In this document: positions 1 through 13,200 of the stretch, piece by piece
Numbering within the stretch: the stretch's first letter is position 1
Layout of the letters: every line of letters begins with the position of its first letter
Assembly (NCBI GenBank): GCA_013396995.1
Contig: VWZP01006707.1
Coordinates: forward strand, 602,118-666,117
Direction: 5' to 3'
DNA: 64,000 nt
Source of the DNA: Dicaeum eximium
Taxonomy: Eukaryota; Chordata; Aves; Passeriformes; Dicaeidae
Position numbers and translations under genes: made by a program
Notes under the pieces: model-generated
The model's input: only the letters and a program-made list of their open reading frames with translations
Told to the model about the DNA's origin: nothing
Database searches by the model: none

Positions 1-1187
1 TTAGAAATACAAAATTATCCTTTGCCTCAGCAAAGACTGCATGCCTTAATAATTCTGGTGATGAATGGCTAGTTGGGGTTTTCTTTAAATGGAATGAGAT
101 ATTGTGTGAAGAATAGCATACTTTGCAGGGGTGGGGGTGGGAGAAGTCCTGGGGATGTAAAACTGAGAAGAGGAACTTTTGTTGAGCTTGGCTTAAGGAA
201 GTGACGAGGACTGGGCATGAAAGAAAACAAAGGGAAATCTTAGGATGGGACATTGAAGCTGGAAAAGAGTGATAGAGTTCAGAGCAATCCATCTTGTTGA
301 ATCAGGCTTGTTCCTGTTCACACATCTAGTGGCTTTTGTCCAGCCAAGCTCTGTTAAACTATGGCACTTCCTTTGGGAGACAAACCTCTGATTTACTGTG
401 TCTCTTGGACCAGGAAGCTCTAACCTATAGCCAGCTGAAAGTCTGGGTATTTTATTTTCTTCTGAATTGTTTTGTAACTATCTTTCATCATAATTTTCCT
501 GATAGTCATATCAGTTATAGTAGCATAATGTTGGAGATTTGTTACCATCCTCTCAGGCCTTCTCCAAGTTGCCAGAGATATACTTTTTCCCCTGTCCTTG
601 CCCCGTTGGATGGGCTGGAGAAGGATTTGCTAGAAACCAGCTCCAGAGCAAAGGAGAGTTTTCCAGCTGGCAAAGCAAGACTGCTTCAGTGACTGGAAGA
701 TGTCCAGCTGTCTTGAAAGTGAGACAACCCTCTTGGAAGTGTCCACACTGCATCCAGCAGTGCTGTATGACCAACAGTGTATTCTTGTCTGCATGTGGTG
801 GTTTACCATGCTCTGGTGGCTTTATCTTGCCTACAGAAACTTGCTCTTGCAATACTTCTACAGAGATCAGCTCATTCAGCTCCTGCTCTCATTAAATCTC
901 CATGAAATTAGCCTTCCCTAAAAAAGGCTTTCTGCTTATTCAGCATACAGAGAAACTTAGGCATGGTATGGTAATGAGTTGCAAGGTGTCACTGTAGGCT
1001 AGGAACAAATCCAGGAAAAGTGCCTAGCTTCATCAAGGGTTTAGTCCCTGCTCCCTGAACAGGGAAAGCAGACAGTTCCTGTGGCCAGCAGACTCCCAGC
1101 TGGTATTACTGATAGCTGTCCTTTTCACATCAGAGCTCTGCCAGCCAGCTCACCAGAGATGAGTCTCTGCTCTTTTTTCCTTTGCAG
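1..1187 (+). other. TLL2 intron (partial), upstream of the first visible exon
   Basis: This stretch was read for the missing early-prodomain exon of TLL2 and nothing matching it was seen in any frame. It ends in a clean pyrimidine tract plus CAG acceptor. The open frames at 336-921 have no recognisable domain. I see no repeat or RNA gene in it. Confidence 0.7.
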
Positions 1188-1259
1188 GAGGCCTGGGAGA
1201 AGAGGTGTCAAGTGAAAACGCCACTTCAGCCAACTCTAGTGACAAAGCAGTTAAAAAGG
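1188..1259 (+). CDS. TLL2: TLL2 exon (prodomain linker)
   Basis: This 72-nt exon runs from a TTTGCAG acceptor to a G|GTAATG donor and is phase 1 on both sides. It encodes GLGEEVSSENATSANSSD and a few more residues. That is a low-complexity prodomain linker comparable to the Gly-Leu-Glu-Glu stretch of human TLL2. It joins in frame to the exon at 3750 to give Asp-Gly-Arg-His. The linker is poorly conserved, so this is the least certain exon. Confidence 0.82.
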
Positions 1260-4200
1260 GTAATGTGGTACCCCACCCAGACCTTTGGGTATCTTTTATT
1301 TAGTTTTTTTACCCCCTCTGAAAACATATTTTGGTACTGTTTTGTACATGTGTGTGCCTCCGTGCCTGGGAGATCAGCCCTGCCCAGACATGTTTTGCTG
1401 TTGGTGAACTCTTGGAAAGAGTGGGTTTGCCTTGTATAATGTGGTGGGTTGACCCCAGCCAGAAGCCAAGCACCCAGCCACTATTCCCCTCCTCCAGCAG
1501 GAGAGGTGAGAAAGCAGGAAAAGCAAGAGTGAGAAAACCCATTGGTTGAGATAAAGACAGTTTAATAAGTGAATGAAAGGGGAAAAATAACCAAAGTGAT
1601 ATAAAGGCAACAGCTCACCCCCACCCACAAGCAGCCCCTGCTTGACGAATGTGTTAGGATTCTCCAGGGAAGAGAATTTAACAAATTTCAGTTATTAAAG
1701 GCAGAAAACTACAGCAGGAGTTAGGAGCAGTCAAGAGCTGCTGCAGGGCTGATGAGGAGAATTTGCCCAAGAGTGTGTTGCTGGCAAGGAGTGGAAGTGT
1801 TGGTGGCACAGAAGGGCAGACCCAGAGTCTCCTGTGCAGAGCTGCTGCTGCACCAGGCACAGGAGGGCCCAGGGCAGACACCTCCTCACTTGGGTTTGCT
1901 ATCAGGAGCTGTCTGCATGCCACAGAGATTTTGGGCAGGCCCAGGAGCAGTTTGTGAATAGAAGACAAGACTGCTTCTATGTTGAGACCCTCTCTCTTCT
2001 TCTAGCTGTGACCCTTTTAATGCCAGTGCCTGTGTTGGTGCCTGGCACCAGCAGTACCAGGTGTGTGCAGGAGGGTGGTTCTGTCTTTGTTGGGAGAGCC
2101 CCCAGCCTCAGAGCATCTGCCTTCCAGCATCCAGCAGCTGGCTTGGGGATGGGGCAGCTTCTGAAATGCCAGGAAGGTGCTTAGGAGTAAGAGGAACAAA
2201 AGGCAAATTCCCGTTTTTGTCCTGCAGCTCAGAGCAAGGTCTTCAGCAGAAAGGGCTTGACCTGGTGAAGCAGGAGGGAGGGTTTAAAGTTCATTCTTTT
2301 CATTCCCCTACACTGCCTGAATTTCCTTCCCATTGTGTTGATCCCCTCAGCCTTGACAGTAGTGGTTTGCTTACTGGTGCTTCAGCTGGAGGGATGAATA
2401 GGGGAAGAGGCTCTCAGCAGCCCCCCTGGTCACTAGAGGAAGGTCTTAGCAAGACCTGTGCTTTTTAATAACCTGGCAGCCCATGTCCCTGACTTGGAAA
2501 GCAAAGCTGTGGCTGGTCTTGCTGATTTACATACAAATTGCCATCCTCGTGGACTTCACAGCAGTCCCTGGTGAGCCACCATCAGCAGTGCTGCTCCTCA
2601 GGGTGTCAAGGAAGTTCACCTTGCTGTGACCCTTCAGGCCAGCACTCTCTGAAGGCATAGCAACCCCTGTACTTCGTTATTCCTTTGCCCTAGTCCAGGT
2701 GATGAGTTGGCTGTGCAATGCAGGGAGCTTATCTCACAAGTGGTGTCTGCGCACAGAGGTTTGTAAAGCTCAGCTGGACTGTGGCTGCTTTGAGGGTTTG
2801 AGTTGCCCATGGCACTTCCATTAGGGGATGAACAACCAGGGAGCTTTGAGTAAAGGATTTTTTGAGTAAAAGTGTCAGCACATTAAAAGTGCAACTCATA
2901 GCCAGTATCTGAGCAGAGCTGCAGCAGCACAAATGCAGGGCAAGGTACAGGGTCTGCCTAGAAGCCTGTATGAATCCTCTTGCAGCTTTCAGGACCAGCA
3001 CTGAGCACGACACAGCCAGGGTACCTCTACCCTTTGTAACAAGAAATGAGATGTGTTCTGCTTTCCCTTTTGTATTTTTGCTCCTTTTCATTAAAATGAA
3101 GAGATTCAGCATGGATGGAGATCTGCACTTCTGTTTTTCCGTACTGAGCATCCCTCCTCCAACAGAGACTGTTTGATCTTTATAGATTTCCAAACCACCC
3201 AAGACCTGGTATGTGAAACCAAAGTAAAATTTTCAGCCTTGAGTACAGATTTCAGCATTAGGAGTCTGTCACCTTATTCCAAGGCCAACTCAAATGAGTA
3301 GTTGTTGCTGTGAAGCTGTTCCTAATAGAACAAACCATTCTGTGCAGATGAGTGGATAGATAGGGCAAGTTGAGAATATACAGAGACATCTAGGCTTGTT
3401 GGATTCCCACCTCCTGTTCCCCTTGTTTAAGTACTGTGTCCCCATCTGTGAAGTTGCTGTCGCAGAGGTGGAGTGGCTAGAGACAGGGAAGGATGTGCTT
3501 TTACATCCTACTGGGAGAACAGCTTTGGCATAGTGCATATGGAGGCGCCAAAACCAGAAGGGTCAGTATTTTATAGGTTAGCAGTCTCAAAGTCCAAAAA
3601 TAAATCACTGGAAAATCTGGATATGACTTCTGGTTTAGTTTAACACCTTGCTTTTTCTTTTTATCTTTTTCTGAAGCTCCAGGGTATTGCCTGAGGGCTG
3701 CACGTGGAGCTAAAGAGGATTTAAACAATGTTGCCACTCTGTCTTGCAGACGGCAGGCACAACACAACGCTTGCAAGGAGCCCGAAGAGGAAGGAATATA
3801 AAGATGAGTCTGGGATGGACCCACACTCCTCCCCCAGAGTGCGCAGGGCAACCACATCCAGGGCTGAGAGGATCTGGCCAGGGGGGGTCATCCCCTATGT
3901 GATCGGAGGAAATTTCACTGGTCAGTGGTGAAAACGCTGCTTTCTGTTTGCCATGGGGTTTGGATCTCAAACTGTGTAGGAAATCTCTGGAGCAGAGTTC
4001 TCCCACAAATGACTCAGATCCCTGGGAATCTGTCTCCTGAGCTAGGCTGGGCATGTCATTGCACAAGGAGCTGTGCACAGTGGAAGCCTGGAGCTGAGGT
4101 GTGCAGTGAGATGGTTCTTCTCTTGGAGTCCAAGAAATACTTGAGTGACTGAGTCACTTTTCTTTAGAGGCCAGCAGCTATGAGCTGTGCTCGTCCCCTC

Positions 4201-7200
4201 CATTCTGTTTTTCCAGAAGAGAATCCTCTCTGCTGTTGGAAGAGCAGGAGCAGAAGTGTTCTGGGTTCCTGACAATAGCTTTGCCTTAGTGTTGAGGAGC
4301 ATCTGTAGCACTCACGAGATTCCTGGGTCTTGAAAGATGTGTGTAGTCATTACTTCATGAGAGAAAATTTGGCACATCACTTAGTAGCTGGTGTTCAGAT
4401 CAGAACACCTGGCAGCTCTGCCAGAATGGCCTGTACCTAGAGAGGTGACATGTTTTATATTCACAAATATTGATGTACTTAATCTGTAAAGTTTTCTACC
4501 TGTTTAATTAGAGCAGTAAATTCATCAGGCACAAGGAGAGAAAAGATGATACAGGAAGGTAATGCTATAGCTGGAAGTGGGCCCCAGAGTCCAAGAGGTG
4601 CCTACAGGCATAAAATTGACTGTTTGAAAGATTGACTGTTCCCATATCCAAATTAAGTCTGTTAGAGATTTTCCCGAAAGCCAGGCCTTCACTGTTTGCT
4701 CCTCTTGATTTCTTTTCCAGGAACCCAAAGAGCTATCTTTAAGCAAGCAATGAGGCACTGGGAGAAGCACACTTGTGTGACCTTTGTGGAGAGAACTGAT
4801 GAAGAGAGCTTCATTGTGTTCACGTACAGAACATGTGGGTAAGAGATGCACACATCCCCTGCAGCTCTCTGTTGCAAACAGTGCTTTCAGTGACACGTGG
4901 CTTTGTAAGTCTAGCCCAGAATAGACCCATGGCTAACTTGGAGAATCTGTCACAGAGGTGCAGCTGGTCACTTCCAGTGAGGATTGCTAGGATAGTTTAG
5001 TATTTGCTCAGAAGGTGCTAAGCCTTTCTGCATTCTTTTTTCCTGGGATAACACTTAAGTGTACATGTGAATGTTTATAGATATGCACTTTTTTCTTAAT
5101 GTTTTCTTTGTACTTACATGTAAGTACATACAGTGTATGCAACTGCTGGCCTGTCCTGAACCCTGCCAGATGCCATCCTCTGTTCCTGTGTTTTAGAGTT
5201 CCTCAAGTCACTGATGTGCTGCATGGGTTTGTGGGTTTTCTTTCCCAGGTGTTGCTCCTACGTGGGTCGCCGAGGAGGGGGCCCTCAGGCTATATCCATT
5301 GGAAAGAACTGTGACAAGTTTGGTATTGTGGCTCATGAGCTGGGTCATGTGGTGGGTTTCTGGCATGAGCACACACGGCCTGACAGGGACCAGCATGTCA
5401 CTATCATCAGAGAGAACATACAGCAAGGTAAAATCACACTTGGGGTTATTCCACCTGCCTTTTGGCTGGGTAGAAACCTTTCTTGCTACACTTGTGGAAA
5501 ATGCTGGTGGTCTGAGGGTTGGGATGGAGAAGAAGAAATATTGCTGTCCTTGTTTAGAATAAGGGTTGAAATAGCTATATGAATAGAAATTTTGGATGTC
5601 CAGCTGGAATTGTTGAAACAGAGGAGCATATCCATTTCATTCTAGGCTCCTGCTGGTAAAAGTCTTCTTTTTTTTTTTCCTCTAAGAGTGGTTTCTTTCT
5701 TTTCCTTTTTGTTTGTCATCACAGGTCAGGAGTACAACTTTTTAAAGATGGAAGCTGGGGAAGTGAACTCACTGGGAGAGACCTATGACTTTGACAGCAT
5801 CATGCACTATGCTAGGAACACTTTCTCCAGGTGATAATTCAAGGTTACATGTCCTTAGGACTATTTTTGGTAGTTGTGGTTGACTCTGTGGGATATACAG
5901 AGACCTCTGATCTATTGCTGCATTGCAAGGCTTGAAAAATATTTGAAAAAGCGAGGTGGGTGTAGTATTATGGACTCCTGTTTTCCCCTTTCCACTATAT
6001 TTACTCAGTAATAATACTGGTAATCTCAGAGAGTTTCCAAAGCCTTGCTCACATTCTTTGCAGCCTTCCCAGGCAGCTCAAGTGTATATGTGTGCATATC
6101 TGCCCATGTGCACATTGGGTAATACCAAAACAACCTTTGAGTCTCTTGGTTGTCCAGCTTGTGCTTATCAGAGTCTCTAGTGATTGTGCCAAGGGAGAGT
6201 TTAACTCTAGATCTTGATCTTTAATTGCTTGGGTGTTTTTTTAACTATTTATGCATAAGCTTTTGATGATGGCCTCTGCAACTTTGTGGTTATGTGTGAC
6301 TGGGTTTTTCCATGGAGGAGTTATCAGTCCTGCCCCAACTGAGTGCCAGTTTCTGCACAGGCTGTTTGTCCTTGGCTCCTATCTCATACCCCCAGATGGA
6401 GCCCATTTTCTGATGAGACTGCTCTACTGGATACAGAGGTGACATAAACATAGTTATGGCCTGTGTTTGGAATGAGAGTTACTGATTGACCAGATTCATT
6501 TTGCTGCATTATTAGAAGTTTTCTTCCATAAATCCTACTCTCCTACCCTCTTTCCTTCTAGTTCTTTCCCAAGAGCTTTCTGTCACTACATACTGTGAGT
6601 CAAGGGGTTGGAAGGTACAGTGGAAGTATTCACACTCTCAGAAAATTTTTGTTGCAAAAATTAAAGATGTCTTTGGGAATTTTTAAATTTTCTTACTCCC
6701 CAGTTGTATTGAAGGGCCAAGCCTGTTGTTTTGGGCTTTTCTTTTGACAACTTCACACCAACCAGTGGAAAATTGTCAAACATTCTGAAATGCTGCTTGT
6801 TGTGGCAGGAGGAGATGGTGTCTAGGCAAGGGTGTTTTGCAGACTTCGGAGATTTCTTTGCATCAGATATCCAAAGCAAACAATTTTCTTTCCTTGAGGC
6901 ATCTGCTGGACCCTTCCAGCATTTGCTAAACTCTAAATGGTTAGAATTGTCTTGCACAAAAGCAGGATTAAGTTATTACCACCATTTATATTGTGGATGC
7001 CTTTGAGTCTGTGTCTCTTGCAAACTAGGGTCCTTCAGAGCACTGCTGGGCCAAAATGGGATAAAAATGGCAGGAGTCCTGCTAGATTTAAATTGGTGCT
7101 CGATAGGATTTTAAAGTCTGTTTTCTTTAAGCCCTTTGTCTCTGTGACCCACCCTTACCCCAGTTGCAGTCTTTGTGCAGTAATTGAACTGAGCACTAAG

Positions 7201-10200
7201 TGCCTCTGTAGGCTGATTGTGCTCTCACCACAAATAAGCAGTGCTGGGAATTGGCTTTTACTTTGCCAAGACCTGTCTTGGCATCTGCTCCTCTAAGGGA
7301 GCAATGCACTGACCAGCCAGAGAGACTGGTGGGTGTATGCACCTCACCTTCCCTCCTCACTGAGGTGTGGGAGTGCTGTCCAATTGCTACCCAAACTGGC
7401 AAAAGCACACAGTCCATGAAGATGTTCAGTTCCAGCAAGTTTCACTAAGATCAGTGGCTAGGAAAGGGAGAGAGTTCCTGCTTGGGTCTGTGAGGGAAGG
7501 GCTGCACTGGGTGTGTTAATACATCAGCACTGGGTGTGTTAATACATCAGCACTGGGTGTGTTAATACATTAGCAGACACCAGGAAGTCGACAAAGGATG
7601 GTGTGAGCACCTGACCACTGTAGATGGGATGTGTGAGTGAGCAGGGGAAGGACACAGAGTCATGTCTGTGACTTACTCTCTTGTAGCAATTCTTAGCTGG
7701 CACTTAGTACAACTTTGTTTTTAACCTCAGTCAATATTGATGTTAGTAAATCATATGGTGCTTGCCATGGTCAAATGCTGCTGTAAATCCTGGGCCCTTT
7801 TTGTTCTAAACTTTTTACCTAGGACAGAAAGGTACAGCTTTTCTGAGATTTGATGAGTCCAAGCAGTGGAAATTTTTTCAAGTGATACTTTTGAGGATTG
7901 GTGTAGAGTCACTCCTTTCCATTTTACAGCAAACTATGCCTCTCATTTTTGTCTGTGGCTAATAGAAATAGGAGTATGGCACAAGAGACTGTAATGACAG
8001 CAGGAACAAGCTTTTAGCATTGGAATTTCTGTTCTCATCTATGTCAGAAATTTGCCTGTTTTGCAGAGTGTGGCTGCAGGCTTTTATTTCCTGGTGCATT
8101 CCTTACAGATGTGGCAGCAATCTAACCTGAATGTTGCTGTATCATGAAACAATTTTTTACAGCTGTCAAGACCCATAAATGGCAACTTAGCAAGAAGAAA
8201 GTTTAAACCTCCACAAAGCCCTAAGCAAGTAGCTGGTTACCTTAATTCAGTAAGTGGCTGCTAGTAGACATGACAGCACAGTCTGGAGTTACAAAACATG
8301 AGCTCTGCAAAGCTCATGTTCAAATTAGGATGTAGGTAGCACTGCCTCCATGTCCAGGAGGCACATCTTGTGTTTGCAATGCTCTGTCCTAATCCTGCAC
8401 AAGACATACACAGATCCTCCACAGGTTTCACTGCATGAAGGGTCATGTTGTCTGTCTTCTGCACATGGAGATATAAATACAGAACTGGGACAAAAGGTGG
8501 CTGCCTGCAGCTGGGTCCTTAACCTGCCTTGAATATCTGCTTCCTTGAGTGTGGTTTAGGCACCTGTATTTGTTACCCTATCTGCTGGGACACAAATGTT
8601 TAGCATTTGTTGAGATCAGTTGATAATTTCATAGCACTGGCCTGGCACTTTGCATGTTCAGGGTGCTGTGCAGATGCTGATGACTCGTGTGAGTCTCTTC
8701 TCAAACTCTGTTGTTCTTAGCTGGTAGGAATGGTGGAGGATTGTGCTTGGCTTATGACTGCATTGGGCAGCTAATGCACGTTCTGCCCATGCCTGGACAG
8801 CAAGAGAATGGGGCATCCAGGATTCATGGGTTCTTCTCCTACCTCTGGGACGAGAGTTTAGATATTTTACTCAAGCGTGGTTCCAGTGTTAGACTTCCTG
8901 AGCTGCTCTGTTTAATGATGTCTGTTTGTTGTTTATTAACTTTTGAGTCAAAGTATTTTCACTTCTACAGACACTCACCAAATGTGCAACTTTACATTCC
9001 AAATGTTTTTAAGCAGATGAGGTTTGGGTGGACAGCATGGGACTTCTGGGACTTGTGTGGTTTGGACAGACTCTCCTGTTCTTGGTTCCTTTGATGGCAA
9101 AATGAGAGAAACTGTACTTACTGCTCTGTAGTTGAGAGTCATGTTCAGCAATGCATGTGAAAGGAGAAAAAATTCAGTTGGAGGAAAAAGCAAAACCAAA
9201 AACCTTACTGCCTCAGCATAGAGTACAGCCTTCTGGAATAAAATGTGTTTGGCAGGTAACAAGGGTAGTTGAAGTTATGGGTTGTTCATGTTGTGTGAGC
9301 AGTGCCTGAGGTACACACTTTGTGCAGAAAGCTGAGGGCTGTGAATGCACAGTTGTGAGGGCTGGCATGGGAAAAATAATTAAAATTTTGCATGTGCAAG
9401 TGGTGTTTTTTCTATTACACTCTGTCATTCTTCCCTGATTGAGCCTGGAAATCTGCAGAAAGCATTTCAGAGGCCACAGAAGTATGTACCTGCCAAACAC
9501 TGAGTTCTTCCATGAACTCCTGAGGAGGCTTGAAAATTTAATTTGAGCAAACTGACCTGTTTCTATGTTTGTGGTGCTGGAGGATTTATTTTCAATACAT
9601 AAACTTAAGTAAATTCAGCCCATGGCATATAGAATAACAAACTGAATTTATAAATTGAAATTTGAGGGGCTCACCTCAGATCTTGTAAGTATTGCTTTTG
9701 GTGCTGATCAGGAATTTTTCTACTGTTGAAAAAATGCCAACATCTCCCATGCAACAGCTGATTCCAGTTTTCAAAACAGATTAAATTCCTTTCCCTCTAT
9801 TTCTTTCTTCAGTTTGAATATTTACAAAACAATTTCCCCCCTTCCCTCCCCACCTCTGGACTAGGCAGCACTAAAATTATTGCTTCTGCCCTAATTTCTC
9901 ATTGGACTCTCTGGACAGTTACACCCTGTCCTTCAGAACGAGCAGTCTGCCTCACTGAGCTTGTGCTGAAGGTTAAGCTCAGTGTTAGCCTTGGCATCCC
10001 CAACCCTGTTTGGCACTCAAGGGTGGAGAGAGAGGTTCCTGTGGACTGGACAGCCTGCCTGCAAGAGCTTGGATTTTGCCAACCTAGAGTTGAGGTTTCT
10101 GATTCCCTCCCTCCTCCCTACAGTCCTAATGCTCCCTTGGGGTCTCTTTTTGTGTGCAAGCTCTTGCTTGGCTACATGGCCTGCATTTTGATAGAAGTGA

Positions 10201-13200
10201 GCTGAGTTAAGTGAGTGAGTTAAGCCTGATCTTAAATCCTTCACTGGACTCAGATCAGAAGTGCAGTAAAGAGCTCCTGAGTGTGAAGCACATGGAAGAA
10301 ATAGTAGCAAGTAAAAAGAGGCAGAGACAAGCGGAGTTACTAGATTGGAAATTCATACAGAACAAAGGTAGAGAACATGATTTTTCCTCTTGTCTGTGGC
10401 AGCCTCACCCAGTCATTGCCAGCCCAACCCCATCTGCTACTGGGAAAACTCCCCTTCCCTCTGCTTCTTTGGCTTAAACGCCAGATCTGTGCTCCTGCTG
10501 AGCCAGATGTGCCACGAACCGTCTGCAGGAATATCTCATTGCTTTTTCTGATTTATGGCTAGGAATGTGCTACCTCAAACAGAGGCAGCAGCAATTTTGA
10601 GATATCCAAGAGGAATTTGGCTTGGCAGACTTGGTTGTACATTTGGAAGCTGTCTGCTATAATGAGAAGGCTGTCTTGAGATAGTTAGCAGTTATTAGAA
10701 GCTGAACCACTATTGCTTGTTAGCATGGGATATATGGTCAGGGGGATGGGTGTAGGAGGCCTGCCAGCTCTACTTTCTGTTCATTGTGTTACTTTCCCTA
10801 CTTCACTGCTCTGAGTCTCTCTGCTCTTCCCTTCAGAGGAGTTTTCCTGGACACCATCCTGCCCCGCCGCGATGACAACGGCGTGCGGCCGACGATCGGC
10901 CAGCGAGTCCGCCTGAGCCAGGGAGACATCGCCCAGGCAAGGAAGCTGTACAAGTGCCCAGGTAAATACAGCTTGGGGAAATGGATCCTGTTTGTCACAG
11001 ACACGTGGTTTGTGTGGAAGGCATTGGCATTCAAGAGCACCTTAATGATCCCTTTGAGGAAGGAGACTTGGGAAACACAGACTATTCAAATGCTTTAGGC
11101 TGGAGCCGTGGGGGAGAAGTGAACTTGCCTAAAATGTGTCTCCTTTTAGTACTTTGCCAGTATTCTTGTTGGGTTTAGGGCTTCAGATTGGTCCAGTGTA
11201 GGCTCTATTCATAGAAAATTAAACTGATGTACAAGACTACAGGCAGAGTGGGGACTAGGAGTTAGCAAAATGGTGGAAAGATGTCTGATAGACTGAGGCT
11301 CTGCAAAGTGGTGGATAGCTGGTGTGCAAATCCACTGTTTTTCTGTATCCAACCACAGGTCAGAAAGTATGAGTCCAGATGGGTCTGGAATGAATTCTGA
11401 GGGCTTCAGGGTCTATATGTTTAAAGGTTACTGCTTTTAGCTTATAATGGGTGGTATAACTTTTAGGTCTGTTAGTTGTGTTTAACTTTTTTTTTTTTAA
11501 CCTCATCATTACATATTTCTTTTTACACTCATCATTATCTCTGAATTGATTTTGGTTGAATAAAATTATGTTCTTGCAAAATTATCACATGGATTACTTT
11601 AGGGGTTAATTTGTTTTGCACCATGTTTTTTGATTGAGTCAGACTTAATCCAACCAGGCTTTTCATTCAATAGCTGGAAGAATCGATTACAGATTTAGAT
11701 TTTTCAAGACAAGCTGAAAAGCCACTTTGGCCTGAGGTACTAACTAAAAGCTACAAAGCGAGTTTCTTTAAAATGAGGACTCTTCTGTGAGTCTCAAGTT
11801 TTCCATTTGTGAAGTAGAACTTTTCCTACTTTTTTCCCCACAAATCTTCAGCAGAGGTTATTGCAGTTCAGAACATATTAGGCAGCAAAATAATTAGAGA
11901 TTTAATCCTACTAAACTTTTTTTTTTTTCAAATATCTGTTATTCTGCTTTGGTTTTTTTTTCTTTGCATCAAAATTTACACACAAGTTGCATCTTAGGAG
12001 AAGAGGTGCAATATATTTAATGACATTAACATCTTATCTGCTGCTTGAATCTGTAGCTTGAAAAGTTTTCTTCCTTTGCAAAACACAAAGCAAAGGAGCT
12101 CTAAACCAAAGGACTTCATTTGTGTGTTCAAGCAGGGTCTGAATGAGACTTTAGGATGAAGACACTTTGTTCAGCAGTCAAGCTGAGGATTTTGGGGTAA
12201 AGTGCAGCAACATAATTCAGAAGTTGAGTGGCAGATGACTTCCCATTTAGAAAGAGAGTCTCCATCTGAGAATACCTAATAATATCTCCAAAAAAAAAAA
12301 AAAAAAAGAGCTAGTATGGTGTAGGATGAGTTACAAGCATGCACTGGAATCAGCCAGAACAACTGCTGTGTCTGTCGTAAGAAACAAGGGTCTCCAGCTC
12401 ATTAGACTGGAGCTCATGTGCCTGCTACAGTTAGGGCTTGCTTAGCTTGTCCATTCTAAAACACTGCTGTTTTAAAGTGCTCTTAATTCCTCAAAGCTTA
12501 TACCTGCTGGGTTAAAGTTAATACCAAGCCAGGTGAAATCAAATGAAATTTGCTGAAGGAATTTCTGGAAGGCAAGATGTAGTCTGCTACATAGTAGTTA
12601 ATGCTAGATTTGCTATGGCTGCACAGTTGAGCATTTGATGACTACAGTGAGTACAAAAGCTTTAAAACAGCTCATCCTGCTGCCTTGTGCTGTGCTAAAG
12701 GAAAAAGGTTTGTGTTAATTGTAGCTGTGTTAATTGTGCAGGAATGGTTAAACTGTAAATTGAGAATGGTCCTGCATTAGATAATTTCCTCCAGTTCTCT
12801 GTTTTCAAAAAGGTACAGTGTGCCAGTAGCCAGCTGATGAGCTGTAAGTGCCTGTCACTCAACTGCTTCATTTACAAATGAGTTCTGAAGCATTCACCTT
12901 CCTGCTTTGCTTTTCACCTCTCTTCCTTTCTACCTGCTCAGTTTCTTGGATCCCAGAAGTACTGAACAGTTGCCTAACTGGACCTCTTGTCTTTGTTACT
13001 AAGTGGAGTACAGGCTATTGCTTTTCAGGGTGCTGTCCCCACTAAGATGCACTGCTCACTCTCGTGCTTCCCCCTGCACTGCAGCAGTCACTTTGCTCCA
13101 TGCTGGAAGGCCAGCCTGTCACAGTGTCTGGGAGTTTCCTCTGGGAGGCTCAGGGAGTTACACAGGTCTGCTTTCATATTTCAGCAAAGTAGTCTTTGCA

